A DNA stretch of 64,000 nt from Sandaracinobacteroides hominis (GTDB lineage: Bacteria; Pseudomonadota; Alphaproteobacteria; Sphingomonadales; Sphingomonadaceae), in assembly GCF_016464365.1 (NCBI RefSeq), contig NZ_JADCUC010000005.1, forward strand, positions 232,916-296,915, read 5' to 3'. A program made the translations under genes and the position numbers. The notes beneath the pieces are model-generated. The model was given only the letters and a program-made list of their open reading frames with translations, was not told the origin of the DNA and did no database searches. Of this stretch, positions 1 through 9,219 are shown piece after piece; the first letter of the stretch is position 1, and each line of letters opens with the position of its first letter.

Positions 1-794
1 CCCTTGGCCCGGCCGCGCTGGGAAACAATTTCGCCGCGCTCCAGGAAGGTGTCGGACACGTCGATCGCCTGATCCAGCAGCCCGCCGGGGTTGGAACGCA
101 GATCGATGACGAAGCCCGAAAGATTCGGCCCGATCTTGCTCGTCAGCTCGGTGACGGCCTGCCGGGTGGCTTCGCCAGTCTGCCGGTTGAAGCTGGAAAT
201 GCGGATCACGCCGACATTGCCCTTGGCTTCCCACTTCACCGGGCGAACCTTGATCACTTCGCGCGTCAGATTGAAGGTCAGCGGCTTCGGCGCGCCCGGG
301 CGCACCACGGTCAGCTTGATCGAGGTGCCCGGCTTGCCGCGCATCTTGTCCACCGCCTCGTTCAGCGTGCTGCCGAATATCAGCTGGTCGTCCAGATGGG
401 TGATGAAGTCGCCGGACTTGATGCCGGCCCGCGCGGCAGGTGTATCGTCGGTGGGCGCCACCACGCGCACCGCGCCGTCCTCGGTCGAAACCGTCAGGCC
501 CAGACCGCCATATTCGCCATCGGTCTGGCTGCGCATCGCCTCGCTGTCGCGCGCGTCGAGGTAACTGGAATGCGGGTCCAGGCTCGCCAGCATCCCATTG
601 ATGGCGCCCTCGATCAGCTTCTTGTCGTCGACCGGCTCCACATAGGATTCGCGCACCTTCAGGAACACGTCCATCAACGTGTCGAGCTCGCGCCAGGTCT
701 CATTCTCGCGAGCGGCGCTCACCGCAGTCGGCACGGTAATCGCCAGCACAGCACCGGCAGACGCAGCAAGAAGAGTATGGGCAATAGGCTTCAT
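1..794 (-). CDS. ctpA: S41 family C-terminal processing peptidase (CtpA/Prc), partial
   Basis: Periplasmic serine protease that trims or degrades proteins from their C-termini. The visible part is the first 264 residues, from the ATG at 794 to the window edge, so the catalytic C-terminal half is missing. It shows an N-terminal signal segment (MKPIAHTLLAASAGAVLAIT), the S41 N-terminal helical region with MLASLDPHSSYL, and a PDZ domain with GEYGGLGLTV and AARAGIKSGDFI. The peptidase fold begins with GVIRISSFNRQT and ends at the edge near DLRSNPGGLLDQAIDVS. An RlmH-type gene lies immediately upstream in the same direction, an order common in alphaproteobacteria. The family call is firm. Confidence 0.95.
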   Translation of the reverse strand, partial: MKPIAHTLLAASAGAVLAITVPTAVSAARENETWRELDTLMDVFLKVRESYVEPVDDKKLIEGAINGMLASLDPHSSYLDARDSEAMRSQTDGEYGGLGLTVSTEDGAVRVVAPTDDTPAARAGIKSGDFITHLDDQLIFGSTLNEAVDKMRGKPGTSIKLTVVRPGAPKPLTFNLTREVIKVRPVKWEAKGNVGVIRISSFNRQTGEATRQAVTELTSKIGPNLSGFVIDLRSNPGGLLDQAIDVSDTFLERGEIVSQRGRAK

Positions 795-883
795 CGACAG
801 ACCCTCAAGCACCCGCACACAGCGAGTCGTAGTCTTTAGCGCATAAGCTTAGCAGCTTGAACGCGACGTGAAAGCGGCAGGCC

Positions 884-1303
884 TCATCCTTCACGATGAT
901 AGGGGTGCCCCGTGATGATCGACCAGGCGCGATACAGCTGCTCGGCCAGCATCGCCCGCGCCAACATGTGCGGCCAGGTGGCCGGCCCAAACGCCAGCAC
1001 CAGATCGGCCGCCGCCCGCGTTTCCGCCGTATGCCCGTCCGCAGGGCCCAGCAGGAAACGTACGTCGCGCACCCCCTCGTCGCGCCACTGGCCCAGCTTC
1101 GCCGCCAGCGCAGCGCTGGAAACCGCCGCGCCCCGCTCGTCCAGCGCAACGGTGCGGCTTCCCGCAGGCGCGGGCGGAATGGCACTGCCTTCCGATAATT
1201 CGGAAACCGTCGCGCCCCACGGAATGCGTTTCAGATAACGCGCCACCAGCTCAGCCTCAGGCCCGCGCCCGGCCTTGCCATAGGCGATGATCGAGAACTT
1301 CAG
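884..1303 (-). CDS. rlmH: 23S rRNA (pseudouridine1915-N3)-methyltransferase RlmH
   Basis: SPOUT methyltransferase that uses SAM to methylate pseudouridine 1915 of 23S rRNA; 139 aa, normal for the family. Family signatures are KFSIIAYGKAGRGPEAELV near the N-terminus, VALDERG in the middle, FLLGPADGH (the SAM-binding loop, usually LIGGADG) and the C-terminal knot AEQLYRAWSIITGHPYHRE. No ATG, GTG or TTG lies in frame at the expected N-terminus. The best start is CTG at 1303-1301, preceded by GGAGG (complement of 1313-1317) with a 9-nt gap. The longer open frame upstream reads only through tandem repeats and is not family-like. Confidence 0.93.
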   Translation of the reverse strand: MKFSIIAYGKAGRGPEAELVARYLKRIPWGATVSELSEGSAIPPAPAGSRTVALDERGAAVSSAALAAKLGQWRDEGVRDVRFLLGPADGHTAETRAAADLVLAFGPATWPHMLARAMLAEQLYRAWSIITGHPYHREG

Positions 1304-1330
1304 GGCCTCACGCCTCCGCGGCACCTCGGG

Positions 1331-1560
1331 CGCAGCCCGCAAGCGCGACCGCGCGCCCGCGCAAGTGCGCGGAACCGGCGCGGAGCGCCGCACCAAAACC
1401 GGGCGCAGCCCGCAAGCGCGACCGCGCGCCCGCGCAAGTGCGCGGAAGCGGCCGCAGGCCGCCCAAGAATCAAGGCTTCGCAGCCCGCAAGCGCGACCGC
1501 GCGCCCGCGCAAGTGCGCGGAACCGGCCGCAGGCCGACCAAAAATCAAGGCTTCGCAGCC
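1331..1560. repeat. Three tandem copies of a 44-bp GC-rich repeat, rlmH-rsfS intergenic
   Basis: An identical 44-bp core beginning CGCAGCCCGCAAGCGCGACC starts at 1331, 1404 and 1479 (period 73-75 bp). The linker before the third copy (about 1467-1478) carries the same bases (ATCAAGGCTTCG) that form the last codons and stop of rsfS at 1544-1555. The array therefore appears to have grown by duplication that took in the rsfS tail. The core has inverted character (GCGCGACCGCGCGC, GCGCAAGTGCGC) and may fold in RNA. Confidence 0.85.
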
Positions 1561-1931
1561 AGCGCCCGCACCGGCGCCCCATCGGCGTCAAACGCCCACA
1601 TCTTCTCCAGCCCGTAGAACTGCCGCACTTCCGGGCGGAACAGGTGCACGATCACATCATGCGCGTCGATCAGCACCCAGTCGGCAGAGGCAAGGCCCTC
1701 CACCCGCACATTGGTCTTCAGCTGCTGCTTCACGTCGCTTTCGATGCGCTGCGCCAGCGCCGCCACCTGCCGCGTCGAGCGGCCGGACGCGATCACCATA
1801 TGGTCGGCAATCGCGCTCTTCCCCGCCAGCGGGATGGTGACGACTTCTTCCGCCTGCCCATCCTCCAGCGCTTTCAGGATAAGGGCGTGAAGTGCTTCGA
1901 CATGCGCTTCGGCGCGGGATTGGTCGGTCAA
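1545..1931 (-). CDS. rsfS: Ribosome silencing factor RsfS (Iojap/YbeB)
   Basis: Binds ribosomal protein L14 and blocks joining of the 30S and 50S subunits when growth slows. The 128-aa protein carries the DUF143 fold: VVTIPLAGKSAIADHMVIA, SGRSTRQVAALAQRI, then VRVEGLASADWVLIDAHDVIVHLF and FYGLEKMW, all hallmarks. The start is a TTG at 1931 that overlaps the nadD stop (TTGA), so the two genes are translationally coupled. The last residues ALAAKP are encoded in the segment that is duplicated in the repeat array downstream. Confidence 0.95.
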   Translation of the reverse strand: MTDQSRAEAHVEALHALILKALEDGQAEEVVTIPLAGKSAIADHMVIASGRSTRQVAALAQRIESDVKQQLKTNVRVEGLASADWVLIDAHDVIVHLFRPEVRQFYGLEKMWAFDADGAPVRALAAKP

Positions 1932-2539
1932 GCGGCAGGTTCCTGTTTCTCGAGAATGTCGTCGGCCCAGTCGGGGTCAGACCGGCGGAGTGCGGTGGCA
2001 GAGGTGGTATCCAGCCCCAGGTTCACCTGTGCGATGGCGGGCAGATCCCAGCTCCTCCATCCGGCGGCGTTCCTGTGGCGGTATCGCCTCAGCCAGCCCA
2101 TGGCCGGGGCAGACTGGCTGCGTCCATGATAGAGCGGCCGCGCCATCACCACAATCGGAACCTGCCGGGCGATTTCGCGCCACGCGGCCCAGCGATGGAA
2201 CTGCAACAGGTTGTCCGATCCCATCAGCCACACGAAGCGAACCTGCGGAAACCGCCGTTTCAGCGCCTGAAGGGTGTCGATGGTCAGCTGCGTGCCGAGC
2301 TCGGCCTCAATGGCGGTGGGCCGGATGCGCGGATGCCGCGCAACCCGCTTCGCCGAAGCCAGCCGCGCCGCCAGCGGCGCCATCCCCGCCACCGGCTTCA
2401 GCGGGTTCTGCGGGGAAACCAGCCACCAGATCTCGTCCAGGCCCAGCCGCTCCAGCGCCGCCAGGCTCATCCGCCGGTGGCCGCCATGCGCCGGGTTGAA
2501 CGAACCGCCCAGCAGCCCGACCGAAAACCCCTTTCTCAA
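1928..2539 (-). CDS. nadD: Nicotinate-nucleotide adenylyltransferase NadD
   Basis: Transfers AMP from ATP to nicotinate mononucleotide, the penultimate step of NAD synthesis in the cytosol. The 203-aa protein begins with the nucleotidyltransferase signature GLLGGSFNPAHGGHRRMS (an HxGH-type site), followed by WWLVSPQNPLKP and FVWLMGSDNLLQFHRW. The C-terminal LDTTSATALRRS stands in for the usual ISSTxIR motif. The start is probably the TTG at 2539, because no ATG lies close to the conserved core. It sits 28 bp downstream of proA and overlaps rsfS by 4 bp. Confidence 0.95.
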   Translation of the reverse strand: MRKGFSVGLLGGSFNPAHGGHRRMSLAALERLGLDEIWWLVSPQNPLKPVAGMAPLAARLASAKRVARHPRIRPTAIEAELGTQLTIDTLQALKRRFPQVRFVWLMGSDNLLQFHRWAAWREIARQVPIVVMARPLYHGRSQSAPAMGWLRRYRHRNAAGWRSWDLPAIAQVNLGLDTTSATALRRSDPDWADDILEKQEPAA

Positions 2540-2567
2540 ACCGGGCCGAGGCCGGATGGCCTCCCTC

Positions 2568-3824
2568 TCAAGGTCTGACCTGTCCGGTTCCGATAACGAC
2601 GGTCTTGTAGGTGGTCAGCCCTTCCAGCGCGACCGGCCCGCGCGCGTGCAGCCGGCCGGTCGCAATCCCGATCTCGGCGCCAAAGCCGAACTCGCCACCA
2701 TCGGCAAACTGGGTCGAGGCGTTCCACAGCACGATCGCCGAATCGACGGCCGACAGGAATCGATCGGCAACGCCCGCATCCTCGGTGACGATGGCATCGG
2801 TGTGGGAGCTTCCGTGCGCGGCGATATGCGCTACTGCTTCCGCCACTCCATCCACGCTGGCAACCGCGCAGATGGCTTCCAGATACTCGGTATCCCAATC
2901 CTCGGGCCCGGCCGGCTTCAGCCGCGAATCCAGCCCCAGCAGATCGTCGGTCACCCGCAGCTCGCACCCTGCGTCCAGCAAGGCCGTCAGCAGGGCAGGG
3001 GTCCCGGCATAGGCCCGATCCACCAGCAACGTCTCCATCGCCCCGCACACACCGGTGCGCCGCATCTTGGCGTTCACGGCAATCGAAACCGCCTTCGCCG
3101 GATCGGCCGCCTTGTCCACATAGACGGCATTGTTCCCATCCAGATGCGCCAGCACCGGCACCCGTGCCTCGGCCTGCACCCGCGCCACCAACCCCTTGCC
3201 GCCGCGCGGAATCAGAATGTCGATGAGGCCAGCCGCGCCCAGCATTGCCCCGACCAGCTCGCGGTCGGCAGACGGCACCAGCTGGATCGCATCCGCCGGA
3301 AGACCCGCCTGTTCCAGCCCCGCCAGCATCGCCGCATGAATGGCCTTGCTGCTCGCCAGCGCCTCCGAGCCGCCGCGCAGGATGCAGGCATTCCCCGACA
3401 TCAGGCACAGCGCGCCTGCATCCGCCGTCACATTGGGCCGGCTTTCATAGATGATGCCCACCACACCCAGCGGCACCCGCACCCGGCGGAACTGCAACCC
3501 GTTCGGCTGCGCCCATTCGCGGATCGTCTCGCCCACGGGGTCCGGCAGCGCCGCCACCACGTCCAGCCCGGCCGCCATCCCCTCGACTCGCGCCGGCGTC
3601 AGCAACAGCCGGTCGCGCATGGCTGGGGAAAGTTCGCTCGCGGCCTCCATGTCGGCGGCATTGGCCGCCAGAATCGCGCCTTCAGCGGCGCGAATCGCAG
3701 CTGCCATCGCCCGCACCGCTGCCGCTTTCTCCGCAGTCGTCGCCGTCGCCAGCCGCCGCGCAGTGCTACGCGCTCGCTCGCCCATATCGGCCATCAGCAT
3801 CTTCGGAGTCGTCAAAGCGTTCAC
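2568..3824 (-). CDS. proA: Glutamate-5-semialdehyde dehydrogenase (gamma-glutamyl phosphate reductase)
   Basis: NADPH-dependent reduction of gamma-glutamyl phosphate to glutamate semialdehyde, the second step of proline synthesis. At 418 aa it has normal length. Visible signatures are [35 protein letters not shown] and the catalytic region [18 protein letters not shown], whose Cys is the thiol nucleophile. The C-terminus has [19 protein letters not shown]. The start is a GTG at 3824. The gene lies directly downstream of proB, its pathway partner, with a 25-bp gap that contains a copy of the last proB codons. Confidence 0.97.
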   Translation of the reverse strand: MNALTTPKMLMADMGERARSTARRLATATTAEKAAAVRAMAAAIRAAEGAILAANAADMEAASELSPAMRDRLLLTPARVEGMAAGLDVVAALPDPVGETIREWAQPNGLQFRRVRVPLGVVGIIYESRPNVTADAGALCLMSGNACILRGGSEALASSKAIHAAMLAGLEQAGLPADAIQLVPSADRELVGAMLGAAGLIDILIPRGGKGLVARVQAEARVPVLAHLDGNNAVYVDKAADPAKAVSIAVNAKMRRTGVCGAMETLLVDRAYAGTPALLTALLDAGCELRVTDDLLGLDSRLKPAGPEDWDTEYLEAICAVASVDGVAEAVAHIAAHGSSHTDAIVTEDAGVADRFLSAVDSAIVLWNASTQFADGGEFGFGAEIGIATGRLHARGPVALEGLTTYKTVVIGTGQVRP

Positions 3825-3849
3825 AGCATCACCAGTTGCCCCGTGATGC

Positions 3850-4973
3850 CTACAGCATCACCAATTGATCGCGATGGATTACCGCGCTGCGGGGTGCATA
3901 ACCTAAAATTCCTGCGATGGCATCGCTGCGCTTGCCGGCAATCGCCCGCGCGTCCGCCGCATCATAGCTCACCAGCCCGCGCGCGATCGAACGACCGCCC
4001 TCGTCGACCACGTCGACGGCATCGCCACGCCGGAACTGCCCCTCGATGCCGATCAGCCCGGCCGCCAGCAGGCTCTTCCCCGCCTTCAGCGCCTTCGCGG
4101 CCCCGGCATCGATGGTGAGCTTCCCTTCCACCTGCATCCGCCCGGCGAGCCACGCCTTGCGCGCCTGCATCGGGTCGGGCGCGGTGAAGATGGTGCCGTG
4201 CCCGCTCCTGTCGAATGCCGCCAGCGGATGCTCGGGCTTCCCGGCGACAATCGCCACCGGTACCCCGGCCGCATGCGCAATCCGCGCTGCCTCCACCTTC
4301 GCCGCCATCCCGCCCGAGCCCATGCCGGAAGACGACGCCCGGCTCGCCATATGCGCGATCGCGGCAATGTCGGGCACGGTGTCGATGAACTCCGCCGAGG
4401 CGTCCTCCGAAGGGTTTGCCGTATAAAGCCCATCGATATCCGACAGCAGGATCAGCGCCTGTGCACCGGCCGCCTGCGCTGCCCGCGCCGCCAGCCGATC
4501 ATTGTCGCCAAAGCGGATTTCCTCGGTCGCCACCGAATCATTCTCGTTCAGGATCGGCACCACGCCCAGCTGCAGCAGCCGGTCCAGCGTCGCAGAGGCA
4601 TTCAGGAATCGCCGCCGGTCCTCGAAATCCCCCAGCGTCACCAGCATCTGCGCGGCAACTATGCCATGCTTCCCCAACAGCTCCGACCATAGCCCGGCCA
4701 GGATGATCTGCCCGGTAGCAGCGGCAGCCTGCGCATCCTCCAGGCTCGCCCGCCCGCCCTTGGCCAGCTTCAGCTTGCGCGACCCCAGCGCAATCGCGCC
4801 AGAGGAAACCAGGATGATCTGTTGCCCGGCTTTATAGCGTGCGGCCAGATCCGCAACGAGCGTTTCCAGCCATTCCCGCCGGACTTCGCCGTCAGCCGCA
4901 ACCAGCAGCGACGAACCTACCTTCACCACCAGACGGCCTGCGGACGCAGGCGAAAAAGCTCCGGCGCGTTGCA

Positions 4974-4974
<1 letters not shown>
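3850..4974 (-). CDS. proB: Glutamate 5-kinase
   Basis: Phosphorylates glutamate to gamma-glutamyl phosphate, the first and feedback-controlled step of proline synthesis. The 374-aa protein has the amino-acid kinase domain ([69 protein letters not shown]) in residues 1-260 and a C-terminal PUA domain ([24 protein letters not shown]). The ATG at 4974 overlaps the obgE stop as TGATG; a longer frame from a TTG at 4989 is possible but unneeded. It is followed by proA in an obgE-proB-proA run. Confidence 0.97.
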
Positions 4975-6092
<1,118 letters not shown>

Positions 6093-6144
6093 CTAACTGG
6101 CCGTGCGCACCAATCGCGACGCGCACGAATGAAGGACAGTGACC

Positions 6145-6309
6145 ATGCTGAAGCAAAGCCTTGTTGCCGCAGCCGTGACTTTCGCTCTCGTAGGAGGCGC
6201 CGCCGCACAGGCCGCCACCCCGGCTCCGAAGAAGGAAACGACCGCCGTGAAAACGACGTCGCACCACAAGGAAGCCGCGAAGGAAAAGTCGGCCGCGAAG
6301 CCGCAATAA
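6145..6309 (+). CDS. Small exported Ala/Lys-rich protein, 54 aa, unknown function
   Basis: Family not recognised. The ATG at 6145 opens a 54-residue frame with a clear signal peptide (MLKQSLVAAAVTFALVGGAA, cleavage expected near AQA-AT). The mature part of about 32 residues consists almost only of Ala, Lys, Thr, Glu and two His (PAPKKETTAVKTTSHHKEAA). A rho-independent terminator follows 18 bp after the stop, which supports it as a separate transcription unit although it lies between obgE and rpmA on the opposite strand. A small periplasmic cationic protein is likely; its role is open. Confidence 0.7.
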   Translation: MLKQSLVAAAVTFALVGGAAAQAATPAPKKETTAVKTTSHHKEAAKEKSAAKPQ

Positions 6310-6327
6310 GCCTGCGACCTCTACAAG

Positions 6328-6363
6328 AGAGGGCCGAAGCGCAAGCTCCGGCCCTCTTTTTTG
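6328..6363 (+). terminator. Rho-independent terminator after the small exported protein
   Basis: The stem AGAGGGCC (6328-6335) pairs with GGCCCTCT (6350-6357), followed by TTTTTTGTTTT. It lies 18 bp after the stop of the 54-aa ORF and is a textbook intrinsic terminator on the plus strand. Confidence 0.9.
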
Positions 6364-6455
6364 TTTTCTGCTTCGCAGGTTCGCGCCACTTGGCGCGGCG
6401 GCCGGTCGGGCTTGCGGCCGCTTTGCGGCCGGGGTGCTGACCGGCCAGGTCCTGC

Positions 6456-6722
6456 TTATTCGGCGGCTTCGGCCATCCGCACCGAAACATACTTCCGGCC
6501 CTGCTTGCCGTCGTGGAATTCCACCCGGCCGTCGGCGGTCGCGAACAGGGTGTGGTCGCGGCCAAGGCCCACGTTGGTGCCGGGGTAGAAGCGCGTTCCG
6601 CGCTGGCGAACGATGATGTTGCCGGCGATGGCTTCCTGGCCACCAAACAGCTTCACACCAAGACGCTTGGACTGCGAATCACGGCCGTTACGCGACGAGC
6701 CGCCTGCCTTCTTATGTGCCAT
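6456..6722 (-). CDS. rpmA: 50S ribosomal protein L27
   Basis: Large-subunit protein near the peptidyl transferase centre. The 88-aa protein starts [20 protein letters not shown], the conserved N-terminal tail, and continues [20 protein letters not shown] and GRDHTLFA, all diagnostic. It has no Firmicutes-type N-terminal cleavage extension. It lies 12 bp downstream of rplU in the same operon. Confidence 0.99.
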   Translation of the reverse strand: MAHKKAGGSSRNGRDSQSKRLGVKLFGGQEAIAGNIIVRQRGTRFYPGTNVGLGRDHTLFATADGRVEFHDGKQGRKYVSVRMAEAAE

Positions 6723-6734
6723 GCTGGGGCTCCT

Positions 6735-7031
6735 TTACGCGATCGAGAGAATCTTCAGCACCGTCTGGTGCTGGCGATGGCCGTTCTTGCGGCGATAGTT
6801 GTGGCGACGCTTCTTCTTGAAGATGATCACCTTGTCGCCACGGTTGTGGGCGACGATCTCCGCCATCACCTTCACCTTGGCCGCATCCTTCAGCTCACCG
6901 CCATCGGAAACCAGCAGCACTTCGCCCAGTTCGATCTTCGAACCGGCGTCGCCTTCCAGCTTCTCGACCACGATCTGGTCGTCGGCTGCGACCCGATATT
7001 GCTTGCCACCCGTGCGCACAACCGCGAACAT
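6735..7031 (-). CDS. rplU: 50S ribosomal protein L21
   Basis: Binds 23S rRNA in the large subunit. It is 98 aa long with [40 protein letters not shown] and [14 protein letters not shown], the last being the family signature. It is first in the rplU-rpmA operon; the promoter should lie in the 325-bp gap to the right, shared with the divergent DUF885 gene. Confidence 0.99.
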   Translation of the reverse strand: MFAVVRTGGKQYRVAADDQIVVEKLEGDAGSKIELGEVLLVSDGGELKDAAKVKVMAEIVAHNRGDKVIIFKKKRRHNYRRKNGHRQHQTVLKILSIA

Positions 7032-7356
7032 CTCAGTAATCCTTATGGCGGGGAGTTCCCCAAGATAGGAAACGCGGCCAACCGACCCAATCGCATTGGG
7101 GGCGTGCCGCGGAAAGCGCGCCTCTTATGGCGAAGGGGCCAGTTTGTCAACGCAGCAACCGTAACGGCCACACCCTGATTTTCAGGATGCGCCCTCCACC
7201 CATATCAGCTCGACGCGGCGCGCCCGGCCTGCAGAAGCAGGATATCCTTGCTCCCGACGAAACAGCTGTCACAGATGGAGACAGCGCTTGCACTATCCGA
7301 CCCGCTCTTTATGCGCCGGGGAGGAGAGGGGGCAACAACACAAGCAAGGACGATTC
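7032..7356. other. Intergenic region between divergent rplU and DUF885 gene
   Basis: 325 bp without a supportable gene. It must carry the promoters of rplU (leftwards) and of the DUF885 gene (rightwards). I see no convincing -35/-10 pair by eye, and no leader structure I can name. Open frames here are short and not family-like. Confidence 0.5.
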
Positions 7357-9165
7357 ATGCTCAAAATCCTGCTCGCCGGAACGGCGCTCGCACTGGTGAC
7401 TGTCCCCGCCGCTGCCCAGCAGCCTGCCCCCACCACAGCCGCCCAAACGCCGTCTGCCCAGCTGTCGCAGCTCTTCGCCGCCAGCGACGAAGCCATGCTG
7501 AAGCGCAATCCGATCTACGGCATCTTCCGCGGCGATCTGCGCTATGCCGACCAGTTCGGCGACTATATCACCGACGCCTATTTCGCCGCCGAGAAGGCCG
7601 CTGTCGAAGCCGACCTGAAGGCGCTCGCCGCCATCGACCGCTCGAAGCTGACTCCCGACGAGCAGATCAGCTATGACGTCTTCAAATGGCAGCGCACCAC
7701 CGACCTCAAGGGATATGATCCCGCCATCCTGAAGGCGCAGGTTCTCCGCCCGATCGACCATTTCAACGGCCTGCACCAGTTCATCCCCGATATCTTCTCG
7801 GGCAAGTCCGCCGCTCCCTTCAACACGGTCAAGGACTATGAGGACAATCTGAAACGCCTTGACGGCTTCACGGTGGCCATGGACCGCTCGCTGGAGCGGA
7901 TGAAGCAGGGTGTCGCCGCCGGGGTCACCCAGCCGAAGCTTGTCACCGAACGGGTGCTGAACCAGCTGAACGCGGCAGTGGAGGGCGGCGTCGAAAAATC
8001 GCCGCTGATGATGCCGGTCGCCAACTTCCCGAAGGACATGCCCGCCGCCGATCAGGCCCGGCTGAAGGCCGCCTATGCCGACATGGTCGGCAACAAGGTG
8101 CTGCCCAGCTACAAGCGCATGCGCGACTATGTGCAGACGACCTATCTCCCGGCCTCACGCGGCAACGAAAAGCCAGGCCTCCTCACCATGCCTGGCGGCT
8201 CCGAGCTCTATCAGCACCTGATCGCGACCCAGACCACCACCAGCATGACCGCGGACGAGATCCACAATCTGGGTCTTTCGGAAGTGAAGCGCATTCACGG
8301 CGAGATGGACAAGGTGATGCAGGAGGTAGGCTTCAAGGGCACCCGCGCCGAATTCTTCCAGTATCTGCGCACCGATCCCAAGTTCAAGGTCGCCAGCCGC
8401 GAAGCACTGACCCAGGGCTATTACGACATCGGCAAGCGGGTGGATAAGCTGCTGCCCAAGCTCTTCTCCACATTCCCGAAGACGCCACTGGAGATCCGCC
8501 CCTACCCCGAATTCCTCGAAAAGGATTCGGCTGGCGGCTCCTATCAGCCCGGCACGCCCGACGGAAAACGCCCCGGCATCTTCTACTTCAACGCCTATGA
8601 TCTCCCCAGCCGCACCACGCCTGGGATGGAGACGCTCTATCTCCACGAAGGCTCGCCGGGGCACCATTTCCAGATCGCGCTGGCGCAAGAGAATGACAAG
8701 CTGCCCAGCTTCCAGCGCTTCGGCGGCAACACCGCCTTTGCCGAAGGCTGGGCCCTCTATGCCGAAAGCCTCGGCAAGGAGCTCGGCATGTTCACCGATC
8801 CGTACCAGTATTTCGGTCGCCTCGACGACGAGATGCTGCGCGCGATGCGGCTGGTCGTCGATACCGGCATCCACGCCAAGGGCTGGAGCCGCCAGCAGGC
8901 GATCGACTATATGCTTGCCAACTCGTCGCAGGGCGAAACCGACGTCGTCAACGAAGTCGATCGCTATGTGGCCATGCCGGCACAGGCGCTCGCCTACAAG
9001 GTCGGCAACCTGCGCATCCGGGCCGCTCGCAAGCGCGCCGAAAAGGCGCTGGGCGCCAACTTCGACGTCCGCAAGTTCCACGAACAGGTGCTGATGTCGG
9101 GCGCCCTGCCGCTGGAAGTGCTCGACGCCAAGATCGACCGCTGGATCGCAGCCGGCGGCAAGTGA
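7357..9165 (+). CDS. DUF885 family protein, putative periplasmic metallopeptidase
   Basis: A 602-aa protein with an N-terminal signal peptide (MLKILLAGTALALVTVPAAA) and then the DUF885 domain over nearly the whole length. The family's metal-binding segment is visible as YLHEGSPGHHFQIALAQ, with a downstream Glu in TAFAEGWALYAESLG, a zincin-like HExxxH plus E arrangement. Other family stretches are SAGGSYQPGTPDGKRPGIFY and the C-terminal HEQVLMSGALPLEVLD. The chosen ATG gives a clean signal peptide; an earlier in-frame ATG at 7288 does not. Peptidase activity is inferred from the motif; the substrate is unknown. Confidence 0.9.
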   Translation: MLKILLAGTALALVTVPAAAQQPAPTTAAQTPSAQLSQLFAASDEAMLKRNPIYGIFRGDLRYADQFGDYITDAYFAAEKAAVEADLKALAAIDRSKLTPDEQISYDVFKWQRTTDLKGYDPAILKAQVLRPIDHFNGLHQFIPDIFSGKSAAPFNTVKDYEDNLKRLDGFTVAMDRSLERMKQGVAAGVTQPKLVTERVLNQLNAAVEGGVEKSPLMMPVANFPKDMPAADQARLKAAYADMVGNKVLPSYKRMRDYVQTTYLPASRGNEKPGLLTMPGGSELYQHLIATQTTTSMTADEIHNLGLSEVKRIHGEMDKVMQEVGFKGTRAEFFQYLRTDPKFKVASREALTQGYYDIGKRVDKLLPKLFSTFPKTPLEIRPYPEFLEKDSAGGSYQPGTPDGKRPGIFYFNAYDLPSRTTPGMETLYLHEGSPGHHFQIALAQENDKLPSFQRFGGNTAFAEGWALYAESLGKELGMFTDPYQYFGRLDDEMLRAMRLVVDTGIHAKGWSRQQAIDYMLANSSQGETDVVNEVDRYVAMPAQALAYKVGNLRIRAARKRAEKALGANFDVRKFHEQVLMSGALPLEVLDAKIDRWIAAGGK

Positions 9166-9170
9166 AGAAA

Positions 9171-9206
9171 AGGGCGCGGCCGGGGCGGAAACCCCGGCCG
9201 CGCCCC
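9171..9206 (-). terminator. Strong hairpin between convergent genes, terminator for the PEP-CTERM gene
   Basis: A perfect 14-bp stem, GGGCGCGGCCGGGG (9172-9185) with CCCCGGCCGCGCCC (9192-9205), and a 6-nt loop. On the minus strand the stem is followed by TTTTCTTC, so it best fits an intrinsic terminator for the leftward PEP-CTERM gene. It may also slow rightward transcription from the DUF885 gene. Confidence 0.85.
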
Positions 9207-9219
9207 TCTCGCATTCTGC

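Noticed and set aside
1331..1560. The tandem repeats as a CRISPR array
   Set aside because: Only three units, linkers are related to one another and to the rsfS end, and no cas genes are near. No CRISPR array was seen in the window.
7032..7356. A ribosomal protein leader or riboswitch before rplU or the DUF885 gene
   Set aside because: I could not trace a conserved pairing pattern; the region shows no hairpin stronger than chance.
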